This document shows, one piece after another, positions 27,401-34,432 of a stretch of DNA of 36,754 bases. Positions within the stretch are counted from its first letter, which is position 1. Each line of letters opens with the position of its first letter. The notes beneath the pieces were generated by a model. That model was not told the origin of the DNA, ran no database searches, and worked only from the letters and a program-made list of their open reading frames with translations. Both the position numbers and the translations under genes were made by a program. Source of the stretch: DAITBA01 sp036824005 (lineage in GTDB: Bacteria; Pseudomonadota; Gammaproteobacteria; Burkholderiales; Rhodocyclaceae); contig DAITBA010000028.1 of the NCBI GenBank assembly GCA_036824005.1, forward strand, positions 1-36,754. Reading direction: 5' to 3'.

Positions 27401-28831
27401 CAGCACGCCATTGACGGCGTCATGGTGGAGGAGCGCGCCGCGCCGCCCGCGGCGGGTGCTGAAGCCTTCGGCGAGCACGTGCACCACGGCGGCGAATTCC
27501 TCCCGGGTCAGCTCGCGGTAGGGATGGGCGCGCCGGAACAGCTCGAACAGTTCTTCCCCGCGCCACTCGCGCGCCGCCACCTCGGCAACGATCTGCTGCG
27601 CCAGCACGTCCAGTGGTTTGGCTGGGATGATCAGCCGATCCAGCTCGCCGCGGCGTACGCAGTCGAGCAGCGCCGTGCACTCCACCAGATCGTCGCGCGA
27701 CAGGGGAAACAATCGGCCTTTCGGCGTGCCGTCCACGGCGTGGCCGGAGCGGCCGACCCGCTGCAGGAAGGCGGCGATGGTGCGCGGCGAGCCGAGCTGG
27801 CAGACGAGATCCACCTCGCCGATGTCGATGCCCAGCTCCAGTGAGGCGGTGGCCACCAGCGCCTTCAGCTCGCCGCGCTTCAGGCGCTGTTCCGCTTCCA
27901 GGCGCTGCTCCCTGGCCAGACTGCCATGATGAGCGCCGACCGCGCGCTCGCCCAGGCGCTCGGAGAGGTGGCGGGTGACACGCTCGGCCAGGCGGCGGGT
28001 GTTCACGAACACGAGCGTCGTGCGGTGGGCCGCGATCAGCTCGGCCAGGCGGTCATAGGTCTGCTGCCAGACCTCGCCCGCCATGACCGCTTCCAGGGGC
28101 GAGGCCGGCACCTCGATGGCGAGGTCGCGATTGCGCGTGTGACCGGTGTCGACGACGGTGCATTCGGAGCCGGCGGCGCCGATGAGAAAGCGCGCCACTT
28201 CATCGATCGGTTTCTGGGTCGCCGACAGCCCGATGCGCGTGAGACGTGGGCCGGCGAGCGCCTGAAGCCGCTCCAGGGACAGTGCAAGGTGGCTGCCGCG
28301 CTTGTTGGGCGCGACGGCGTGGATTTCATCCACGATTACCGTGCGCGTGGTGGCGAGCATGTTGCGGCCCGACTCGGAGCCGAGCAGGATGTAGAGCGAC
28401 TCCGGCGTCGTCACGACGATGTGCGGCGGCCGGCGGCGCATCTGCTCGCGCTGCGCCTGGGGCGTGTCGCCGGTGCGCACCAGAACGCGGATGTCCGCCT
28501 CCGGTGCCTCGCGCGCCCTCAGCGCGTCCCGGATGCCGGCAAGCGGTGCTTCCAGGTTGCGCTGGATGTCGTTGGACAGCGCCTTCAGCGGCGACACATA
28601 GACGACGTGGGTTTCGTCGGCCAAATCGCCGCCTACCCCGCGGCAGACGAGATCGTCGATGGCGGCGAGGAAGGCCGCCAGTGTCTTGCCCGAGCCGGTG
28701 GGCGCGGCGATCAGCACGTCGCGCCCGGCGCGGATTGCCGGCCACGCCTGCTCCTGGGGCACCGTCGGCACCGCGAATGTGCTGTTGAACCAGTCGGCGA
28801 CGGCGGGGTGGAATGCGGCAAGGGCGCTCAT
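24461..28831 (-). CDS. lhr: Large superfamily 2 helicase Lhr
   Basis: A 1456-residue ATP-dependent helicase with full-length bacterial Lhr architecture. Walker A is APTGSGKT (43-50). The DExH box is DEIH (168-171), followed by the characteristic HAVAPNKRGSHLALSLERL. Motif III is SATQ and motif VI is QRVGRSGHA. The Lhr winged-helix and DEAD/H-associated region follows (to about 900), then the long C-terminal domain, ending in segments resembling the Lhr-CTD (SDRRKPFAGGRRKRRTALFG and on). Lhr is a 3'-to-5' DNA/RNA-DNA helicase of DNA repair; the C-terminal region assembles the E. coli protein. It is monocistronic. The start at 28831 has only a weak ribosome binding site. Confidence 0.95.
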   Translation of the reverse strand: MSALAAFHPAVADWFNSTFAVPTVPQEQAWPAIRAGRDVLIAAPTGSGKTLAAFLAAIDDLVCRGVGGDLADETHVVYVSPLKALSNDIQRNLEAPLAGIRDALRAREAPEADIRVLVRTGDTPQAQREQMRRRPPHIVVTTPESLYILLGSESGRNMLATTRTVIVDEIHAVAPNKRGSHLALSLERLQALAGPRLTRIGLSATQKPIDEVARFLIGAAGSECTVVDTGHTRNRDLAIEVPASPLEAVMAGEVWQQTYDRLAELIAAHRTTLVFVNTRRLAERVTRHLSERLGERAVGAHHGSLAREQRLEAEQRLKRGELKALVATASLELGIDIGEVDLVCQLGSPRTIAAFLQRVGRSGHAVDGTPKGRLFPLSRDDLVECTALLDCVRRGELDRLIIPAKPLDVLAQQIVAEVAAREWRGEELFELFRRAHPYRELTREEFAAVVHVLAEGFSTRRGRRGALLHHDAVNGVLRGRRGARLTALTSGGTIPDNADYSVMLEPESQFIGTVNEDFAVESLAGDVFQLGNNSYRILRIERGTVRVEDAHGLPPSIPFWFGEAPARSDELSLAVSRLRQDIEARLAGGADAAATWLTREIGIAAPAAEQLLDYLAAARAALGCLPTQETVVLERFFDESGGMQLVIHSPFGARINRAWGLALRKRFCRKFNFELQAAATENSIVLSLTSAHSFALDEVPHYLHPDTVRPLLVQALLDAPMFMARWRWNAAIALALPRFRGGRKVPAQLQRMDAEDLIAAVFPDQIACFENIVGDREIPDHPLVDQTIRDCLFDAMDIEGFERVLRALHAGRIRVVARDLTEPSPLAAEVLAARPYAFLDDAPLEERRTQAVMGRRWLDPESAADIGRLDAEAIARVRAEAWPDAASADELHDALLWLGFLTGEEVSRQAQWPAFLGALAGAGRVTCLSADTPAGGKALRLATERLPEFRALFPEAQFAPIVTPPERYAAKQWQREEALVEILRGRLEGLGPVTVPVLAESLGLAPAQIDAALAALEAQGVAMRGRFTPDSAESEWCDRRLLARIHRYTVKQLRAEIEPVAARDFLRFLFDWQRLTAETRMEGPDAVAAIVAQLEGFEAPAAAWETELLPGRIGEYEPAWLDDQCLAGRIVWTRLSPRRNDTERAAAPVRTTPVALLGRRNARLWATAADDAQPPHLSSRAQAVADFIRDRGASFFDELVEGTGLLRTQVEEALAELVALGLVNSDSFSGLRALLVPSDRRKPFAGGRRKRRTALFGMEDAGRWALVRRPAHRSGSSAGGVDGRALAPAANGDTDPALVTEHIARTLLRRYGVVFWRLLEREAPWLPAWRDLLRCYRRLEARGEIRGGRFVAGFSGEQFALPDAVGQLREVRRKPHSEAWLSVSGADPLNLIGILTPGPKLPALTGNRLLYRDGVPVAWFAGGEVHFFEQLNAKDQWQAHNALVRRHVPPALADFS

Positions 28832-29069
28832 GGGTGTAGCGTAGATCGAATCGCCGGAGTTTGCATGCCCGGCGTGCGCGCGTCTGGCCCGAAATATCCG
28901 GCTATCCGCCGATTTCGCGGATTGGCACGGATTGAATCAAAATAGGGTCAATCGTCTGGAGTGACCAGCGACGTTCCGCCAACGTACCGACAACATCCTG
29001 ATAACGTCCCGATTCGATCCCGGATATCGATGCACATCTGCGTCGTCTGCGGAATGACGGACTCGAAAT
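28832..29069. other. Divergent intergenic region
   Basis: This 238-base gap separates the divergent lhr and SAM hydrolase genes. It contains GATTTCGCGGATTGGCACGG (28911-28930), which resembles, from memory, a widespread dispersed intergenic repeat fragment found in many proteobacteria. No clear -35/-10 pair or hairpin stands out. Base composition is less GC-rich than the genes. Confidence 0.4.
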
Positions 29070-29795
29070 ATGATCGTTCTCTTCACCGATTTCGGCGCCG
29101 ACGATCTCTACGTCGGTCAGGTCAAGGCGGCGCTGCTGCAGCATGGCGCCGCAGGGGCCGCGATCGTCGACCTTCTGCATCGCGCGCCGGATTTTCACGT
29201 CCCGGCGGCGGCGCATCTGCTTGCCGCGTTGCAGGGCCGCTTTCCCGCCGGAACCGTGTTTCTTGCCGTCGTCGATCCGGGCGTCGGCAGTGCGCGCGAG
29301 GCTGTCGTCGTCCATGCCGACGGCAAGTGGTTCGTCGGTCCCGACAACGGCTTGCTCTCCGTGACCGCGGCGCGCGCGGCGGATACGTGCTGCTGGCGCA
29401 TCCTCTGGCGTCCGTCCGGACTGTCCATATCCTTCCACGGCCGCGACCTGTTCGCGCCCATGGCCGCCTGGATCGCGAGCGCCGGGCTGCCCGCCGACAA
29501 GGTAGCAACGACGACCGGTCTTGACGTGCAACTGGGCGCCGGCGACCTACCCGAGATCATCTACATCGATCACTATGGCAACGCCATGACAGGCCTGCGG
29601 GCGGCACGCCTGCCAGCGGCGGCGCCCATCGAAGCGGCCGGGCGGAGGGTCAGCCATGCGCCGGTTTTCTCCGCGGCGCAGGACGCGAGTCCCATCTGGT
29701 ACGAGAACAGCATCGGTCTGGCCGAGATCGCCGTGAACCGCGGCAGCGCGGCGATAGAGCTGGGAGTGCGCGTGGGCGATCCCGTGCGCTTCTAG
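29070..29795 (+). CDS. SAM hydroxide adenosyltransferase (DUF62 family)
   Basis: A 241-residue DUF62-family protein (SAM hydrolase; relatives are fluorinase and chlorinase). It has TDFGADDLYVGQVKA at the N-terminus, then VVDPGVGSAR with Asp69 and Arg76, VGPDNGLL, and FHGRDLFAP with His123. This Asp-Arg-His set is the signature of the water-activating hydrolases rather than the halogenases. IDHYGNAMTG is the C-terminal-domain motif. The predicted reaction is SAM plus water to adenosine plus methionine. It is slightly shorter than typical (about 255-270). It appears monocistronic, between lhr and the PHA cluster, with only a weak GGA upstream of the ATG. Confidence 0.9.
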   Translation: MIVLFTDFGADDLYVGQVKAALLQHGAAGAAIVDLLHRAPDFHVPAAAHLLAALQGRFPAGTVFLAVVDPGVGSAREAVVVHADGKWFVGPDNGLLSVTAARAADTCCWRILWRPSGLSISFHGRDLFAPMAAWIASAGLPADKVATTTGLDVQLGAGDLPEIIYIDHYGNAMTGLRAARLPAAAPIEAAGRRVSHAPVFSAAQDASPIWYENSIGLAEIAVNRGSAAIELGVRVGDPVRF

Positions 29796-29909
29796 CTATG
29801 GGCTTTTGCCCTGCGGAGCGCCGGCGTCGCGCCGCGTCGGGACCTCGTGGCCGGCCTGTCTATCCGAGGTACTCGGCGCCACGCGCGCGAACAAACTAAT
29901 TAGCCAAAT

Positions 29910-29940
29910 GTTTGACAAGTTGGTTGCGCCTTGTTAGTGT
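29910..29940 (+). promoter_or_regulatory. Candidate promoter of the PHA cluster
   Basis: A consensus TTGACA (29912-29917) is followed by 17 bases and TAGTGT (29935-29940, only 3 of 6). Just upstream is the AT-rich palindrome CTAATTAG (29896-29903). The 11 bases GTTTGACAAGT around the -35 are identical to those at the livK operon promoter on the other strand. Confidence 0.4.
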
Positions 29941-30027
29941 AGCGCTAGGATAGGACGCTTCCGGAGGCGGCGATCGGGCCGTGCCGGCGCGGTTGGCGCG
30001 GAGCGTCGGACAGGGGAGGAATGAGGC

Positions 30028-30498
30028 ATGCCCATCGAGGGATACCGTCTGGCGACCGTTTCCCAGTTCGTCGGCCGCGAGCTTGGCGTATCGCCGTGGA
30101 TGGACGTGACCCAGCAGCGCGTCGATCAGTTCGCCGAATGCACGGGCGATCGTCAGTGGATCCACATCGATGTCGAGCGCGCCAAGCGCGAAAGTCCCTT
30201 CGGCGGCACCATCGCCCACGGCTATCTCCTGCTTTCCCTGCTCGGGCCGAGCCTGCTCGATCTCGGCATCATCCCGCCGGACGTGCCGCAGGCGGTCGTG
30301 TATGGCCTCGACAAGGTGCGCTTCATGTCGCCGGTGCGCGCCGGCGCGCGTGTGCGCGGGCGGGTGTCGCTCGTTTCGGCCGAGGACAAAGGCAAAGGGC
30401 GCATGCTGCTGACATCCCAGTGCAGCCTGGAAATTGAAGGTGAGGAGAAACCGGCGCTGATGGCGCAGGTGCTCGTCATGTTGCTGGCCGGGGGCTGA
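30028..30498 (+). CDS. MaoC-type (R)-enoyl-CoA hydratase, PhaJ-like
   Basis: A 156-residue hot-dog-fold hydratase. The hydratase 2 motif is intact: Asp41 and His46 in GDRQWIHIDVERAK, then PFGGTIAHG. PhaJ enzymes turn trans-2-enoyl-CoA into (R)-3-hydroxyacyl-CoA, the PHA monomer. It is the first gene of the cluster, 39 bases before the second PHA synthase, which supports monomer supply. The start at 30028 has AGGGGAGG 8-9 bases upstream; an out-of-frame ATG at 30021 is nearer. It is somewhat longer than Aeromonas PhaJ (134 residues) and closer to the R. eutropha-type MaoC proteins. Confidence 0.85.
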   Translation: MPIEGYRLATVSQFVGRELGVSPWMDVTQQRVDQFAECTGDRQWIHIDVERAKRESPFGGTIAHGYLLLSLLGPSLLDLGIIPPDVPQAVVYGLDKVRFMSPVRAGARVRGRVSLVSAEDKGKGRMLLTSQCSLEIEGEEKPALMAQVLVMLLAGG

Positions 30499-30537
30499 CA
30501 CGCTCAGCACCCGCAATCGGACTAGACAGGTGATGTT

Positions 30538-32238
30538 ATGACGACAGAGGACAAGAAGCACTCGGGCAGGAGTGGTGCTGCGAACGGTGCGGCGGAAGGC
30601 GCGCTTTACGGACCGAGCATGTTCGCGGGCCTGGACGCCCAGGAGATCGTGACGGAGATGCTGCAACTGGTGCAGCAGGCGTCGCCCAATCCGCGGGCGC
30701 TCATGGAGCAGCAGGCGGAGTTCGTGCGGCAGGCGGCACGCATCTTCGCCAACAACTCCGACATTGCGCCCGAGGCCGGCGACAAACGCTTTGCCGACCC
30801 GGTCTGGAACGACAATATCTTCTACCGTGCCTACATGCAGGGGTACCTGGCATGGAGCAACGCCATGAAGGAAATGGTCGGCGCGATGGGCCTGGACAAG
30901 ATCAACGCCGACCGGGCCCGGTTCATGATGTCGATGCTCACCGACGCTTTTTCGCCCACCAACTCGCTGCTCGGCAATCCGGCCGCCATGCGCAAGTTCT
31001 TCGAGACGGGCGGCCAGAGCATCATGGCCGGTCTGAAGAACCTGGTGGACGACATGACCAAGAACCACGGCATGCCCGCCCAGGTGGACAAGACAAAGTT
31101 CAAGGTCGGCGAGAACCTCGCCCTCACTCCGGGCGTGGTGGTGTTCAAGAACGAGATGCTGGAGTTGATCCAGTACAAGCCGCAAACGGAAAAGGTGTAC
31201 GCCCGGCCGCATTTGTTCGTGCCGCCGCAGATCAACAAGTACTACGCCTTCGATCTTGCGCCGAACCGCAGTTTCATCGAGCACGCGGTCAAGAACGGCA
31301 TCCAGATGTTCCTGATCAGCTGGCGCAACCCGACTCCCGAACACCGGCACTGGGGCTTCGAGGAGTATTGCAGCGGCATCCTGGAGGCGAGCGAGGTCGT
31401 GCGTGAGATCACCGGGTCGCAGGATATGAACCTGACCGGCATCTGCGTCGGCGGTCTGACGACCGCGGCATTGCTCGGTCATCTTGCGGCCAAGGGTGAC
31501 AAGCGCGCCAACTCGCTGACGCTCATCGTCAGCACCCTGGACTGGGAGGCCGAGCAGACCCATCTCACCATGTTCATCACGCCGCAGACGTTGAAGATGG
31601 TGAAACAGAAGCACGCCAACAAGGGCGTGTTCGAAGGCAACGAGATGGGCCGTGCCTTTGCCTGGCTGCGGCCGAACGATCTTGTCTGGAACTACTGGGT
31701 CAACAATTACCTGCTTGGCAATCCGCCGCCGGCCTTCGACATTCTTTACTGGAATAACGACAGCACGCGGCTGCCGGCCAAGTTCCACTACGAAATTCTG
31801 GAATCGGCGCTGAGCAATCCATTCATGAATCCCGGCCGCATGACGATCCACGGCACGCCTGTGGATTTGAGCACGGTCAAGTGCGACGTCTACAGCGTCG
31901 GCGGCACGACCGACCACATCGCGCCGTGGAAGGGCTGCTATCTCGGGGCGAAGAGCTTCGGCGGCAAGGCGGAGTTCGTTCTGTGCGGCAGCGGCCATAT
32001 CCAGAGCATCATCAATCCGCCTGGCAACCCCAAGGCAAAGTATTTCACCAACGGCAAGCTGCCCGACACGCCGGAGCAGTGGCTGGAATCGGCCCAGCAG
32101 CATTCCGGCACCTGGTGGGACCACTGGGTGAAGTGGATGCAAGACCGTTCGGGGCAGCAGAAGGCTGCGCCGGCGGTGGGCAACAAGAAATACAAAGCGC
32201 TCTACGACGCGCCCGGGCAGTACGTCTTCGAGCCCTGA
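30538..32238 (+). CDS. phaC: PHA synthase, class I type
   Basis: A 566-residue poly(3-hydroxyalkanoate) polymerase with box GICVGG (Cys303), Asp459 (GGTTDHIAPW) and His487 (CGSGHIQS). Length and the FSPTN/NP region match classical class I synthases. The box differs from that of the other synthase at 22440 (GYCLGG). It follows the PhaJ-like gene by 39 bases and precedes the depolymerase by 178 bases. AGGTGA lies about 5 bases before the ATG. It polymerises (R)-3-hydroxyacyl-CoA on granules. No phasin gene was found close by. Confidence 0.94.
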   Translation: MTTEDKKHSGRSGAANGAAEGALYGPSMFAGLDAQEIVTEMLQLVQQASPNPRALMEQQAEFVRQAARIFANNSDIAPEAGDKRFADPVWNDNIFYRAYMQGYLAWSNAMKEMVGAMGLDKINADRARFMMSMLTDAFSPTNSLLGNPAAMRKFFETGGQSIMAGLKNLVDDMTKNHGMPAQVDKTKFKVGENLALTPGVVVFKNEMLELIQYKPQTEKVYARPHLFVPPQINKYYAFDLAPNRSFIEHAVKNGIQMFLISWRNPTPEHRHWGFEEYCSGILEASEVVREITGSQDMNLTGICVGGLTTAALLGHLAAKGDKRANSLTLIVSTLDWEAEQTHLTMFITPQTLKMVKQKHANKGVFEGNEMGRAFAWLRPNDLVWNYWVNNYLLGNPPPAFDILYWNNDSTRLPAKFHYEILESALSNPFMNPGRMTIHGTPVDLSTVKCDVYSVGGTTDHIAPWKGCYLGAKSFGGKAEFVLCGSGHIQSIINPPGNPKAKYFTNGKLPDTPEQWLESAQQHSGTWWDHWVKWMQDRSGQQKAAPAVGNKKYKALYDAPGQYVFEP

Positions 32239-32416
32239 TCCGGCGCCTGCGGCATCGTCCGGCGGGGCATGCCGCGTCGGCGTCGGGCTCCGGTTACGGT
32301 ATCATGAGCCGACGACACGGTTGGGCGATGCCTGAAAAAACAGAAGACACCGCGAACCGGCGAACCGTCGCCGCGCCAACCCGGCGAAGGGCTTCGCCCG
32401 CGGAAGGGAGGCGACC

Positions 32417-33310
32417 ATGCAACTGCATTTCCTGAACATCGGCGGGCACAGTATCCGCGTCGCGGTCTGGCGGGGCGACGACACCTCGACGCCCCTGCTG
32501 CTGATGAACGGTATCGGCAGCAACATCGAGATGCTCAAACCCTTCGCCGAGAAGCTCGAAGGCACCGAGGTCATCGCCTTCGACGTTCCCGGCACCGGCG
32601 GGTCGACGGGGACCATGCTCCCGTACCGTCTGTCCGGCCTGGCCGACCTGGTGGCGCGCATCCTGGTTCAGCTCGGCTACGAGCAGGTGGATGTCCTGGG
32701 CGTGTCCTGGGGCGGCGCTTTGGCGCAGCAGTTCGCCCGCGACTTCCCGCAGCGCTGCCGGCGCCTGATCCTCGCCGCCACTACCACCGGGATGTTCGCC
32801 GTGCCCGGCGATCCCTTCGCCTTGCTCAAGCTCGTCCATTCCGCGCGCATGCGCGATCCCGAGTATCTGATGCGCAATGCCGGCAAGATCTATGGCGGAG
32901 TGTTCCGGACCAATCCGGACTATGCACGCCGCCATGTCCGCGAGATCATGGCGCCCCAGACAATGGGCTACATGTGGCAGGTCTTTGCGCTGCTGGGCTG
33001 GACCAGCGTGCATTGGCTGTTCCAGCTCAAGCAGCCGACGCTCATCATGGTCGGCAGCGACGACCCGCTGGTGCCGCCCGCCAACGGGCGCATCATGAAG
33101 CTGCTCATCCCCGATTCGCGCCTGGCCATTCTCGATTGCGGGCATCTGTTCTTGCTGACGCAGGGCAGTCTGGTGACATCGGTGGTGAAGGGCTTCCTGG
33201 CGGGCGAGCTCGATCACGATCTCGACGCGCGCCGCGACCCCGAGGCGGTCCGGCAATTCGCGCGACGGCACCCGACGCTCAAGGCAGTCAAGCCGGCAGT
33301 TCGCCAGTAG
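32417..33310 (+). CDS. phaZ: Intracellular PHA depolymerase-like alpha/beta hydrolase
   Basis: A 297-residue alpha/beta hydrolase of the Pseudomonas-type (mcl) PhaZ family. Oxyanion segment is MNGIGSNIEML, nucleophile elbow GVSWGG (Ser97), acid Asp216 in VGSDDPLVPP, and His243 in DCGHLF. The residues RLILAATTTGMFAVPGDP after the elbow are characteristic of PhaZ rather than general hydrolases. It degrades stored polymer to 3-hydroxy acids. GGGAGG lies 6 bases before the ATG. It is placed after a synthase as in classical pha clusters. An alternative is a related esterase, but family fit is strong. Confidence 0.85.
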   Translation: MQLHFLNIGGHSIRVAVWRGDDTSTPLLLMNGIGSNIEMLKPFAEKLEGTEVIAFDVPGTGGSTGTMLPYRLSGLADLVARILVQLGYEQVDVLGVSWGGALAQQFARDFPQRCRRLILAATTTGMFAVPGDPFALLKLVHSARMRDPEYLMRNAGKIYGGVFRTNPDYARRHVREIMAPQTMGYMWQVFALLGWTSVHWLFQLKQPTLIMVGSDDPLVPPANGRIMKLLIPDSRLAILDCGHLFLLTQGSLVTSVVKGFLAGELDHDLDARRDPEAVRQFARRHPTLKAVKPAVRQ

Positions 33311-33331
33311 GCGCCGTTTGCCGCCACCGAC

Positions 33332-33356
33332 GAGGCGCTTTCTAGGAAAGAGCCTC
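33332..33356 (+). terminator. Hairpin after phaZ
   Basis: GAGGCGCTTTC and GAAAGAGCCTC form an 11-base stem with one mismatch and a TAG loop, 21 bases after the phaZ stop, followed by TAATCG. The U-tract is weak, so it could be an attenuator or RNA stabiliser rather than a full terminator. A second hairpin (33365-33386) follows. Confidence 0.45.
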
Positions 33357-33364
33357 TAATCGAC

Positions 33365-33386
33365 GCCGGCCGGTGACGCGGCCGGC
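33365..33386. terminator. Perfect GC hairpin between phaZ and SDR genes
   Basis: GCCGGCCG and CGGCCGGC form a perfect 8-base stem with a 6-base loop (GTGACG). No T-run follows in either direction. It may act with the hairpin just upstream. The nearby palindrome GAAATATTTC (33414-33423) sits before the SDR start. Confidence 0.35.
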
Positions 33387-33439
33387 CCGCCCTGTGTCAT
33401 GCTTGCGACTCCCGAAATATTTCAGGCGAGGATCAGGCA

Positions 33440-34255
33440 ATGGACGTGCCATTCGACTTCCGCGGCAAACACGCGTTCGTCTTCGGCGGCACCAGCGGCA
33501 TCAACCTCGGCATTGCCGAATGCTTCGCGCAATGCGGCGCGCGGGTCGCGGTCGCCAGCCGTTCGCGCGACAAGGTGGACGCCGCCGTCGCCCGGCTCAG
33601 AAGCCACGGCGGCGAGGCGGCGGGATTCTGTGCGGACGTGCGCGATGTGGATGGCGTCGCGGCGGCCTTTGAAGGTGCCGCGCAGGCTTTTGGCGCCATC
33701 GACGTACTCGTGTCCGGCGCCGCCGGCAACTTTCCGGCCCCGGCCCTGGGCATGTCACCGAATGGCTTCAAGGCGGTGGTGGACATCGACCTGCTCGGCA
33801 CCTTCCACGTGCTGCGCGCCGCCCATCCGCATCTCGCCAAGCCGGGCGCCTCGATCATCAACATCTCGGCGCCCCAGGCCTTCGTGCCCATGCCCTTTCA
33901 GGTGCATGTGTGTGCGGCCAAGGCCGGTGTGGACATGGTGACGCGGGTGCTGGCCATGGAGTGGGGACCGCAGGGCATCCGGGTGAACTCCATCGTGCCC
34001 GGCCCGATCGCCGGCACGGAAGGCATGGCGCGCCTGGCACCGACGGCGGAGGCGCGAGCGCTGGTCACGCGGACCGTGCCGCTGGGCCGCGACGGCACGC
34101 CGCGTGACATCGGCCACGCCGCCCTGTTCCTTGCCTCGCCCTTCGCGGCGTACATCTCGGGCGTCGTGCTGCCGGTGGACGGCGGCTGGTCCCTGGGCGG
34201 CGTCACCGTGGCGATGAGCGCGATGGCAAAAGCCTTTGCGGCAGCCGGGGGCTGA
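33440..34255 (+). CDS. SDR family, 2,4-dienoyl-CoA-reductase-like
   Basis: A 271-residue short-chain dehydrogenase/reductase. The nucleotide-binding glycine motif is GGTSGINLG (16-24), with ARVAVASRSRDK as the NADP-favouring next strand. SGAAGNFPAPALGMSPNGF, DIDLLGTFHV and EWGPQGIRVNSIVPGPIAGTEG closely follow the peroxisomal/mitochondrial 2,4-dienoyl-CoA reductase (DECR/SPS19) branch. The usual YxxxK is absent: Lys161 is preceded at -4 by Val157, as in DECR proteins that use a different arrangement. It likely reduces 2,4-dienoyl-CoA with NADPH during degradation of polyunsaturated acyl chains. It lies 129 bases after phaZ beyond two hairpins, so it is probably a separate transcript. Confidence 0.85.
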   Translation: MDVPFDFRGKHAFVFGGTSGINLGIAECFAQCGARVAVASRSRDKVDAAVARLRSHGGEAAGFCADVRDVDGVAAAFEGAAQAFGAIDVLVSGAAGNFPAPALGMSPNGFKAVVDIDLLGTFHVLRAAHPHLAKPGASIINISAPQAFVPMPFQVHVCAAKAGVDMVTRVLAMEWGPQGIRVNSIVPGPIAGTEGMARLAPTAEARALVTRTVPLGRDGTPRDIGHAALFLASPFAAYISGVVLPVDGGWSLGGVTVAMSAMAKAFAAAGG

Positions 34256-34345
34256 GCCGCAGCGATGCCCCGGCCATATTCCTACAACATCTCTGCACGC
34301 GCATCCCTTACAATACACGCCATGATCTGAACCGGGGGAGGGTTC

Positions 34346-34432
34346 GTGGCATCGACAGGCGGTTCGCGGACGCTACCGGCCGGCGGCGCTGATCTGGCGC
34401 CTGCGCCGCAGGCGATGCGCTTGCGGCCATGA
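34346..34432 (+). CDS. Possible 28-residue ORF coupled to the kinase gene
   Basis: GTG at 34346 follows GGGGGAGG by about 5 bases, opens a 28-codon frame rich in Ala/Arg/Pro, and its TGA overlaps the kinase ATG (ATGA). This arrangement suggests a translated leader that couples kinase initiation. There is no recognisable domain, so it may be only a chance open frame. Confidence 0.3.
   Translation: MASTGGSRTLPAGGADLAPAPQAMRLRP

Noticed and set aside
29896..32142. A 748-codon minus-strand frame opposite phaJ and phaC
   Set aside because: It is an antisense shadow of two well-conserved genes. It has no motif and no ribosome binding site.
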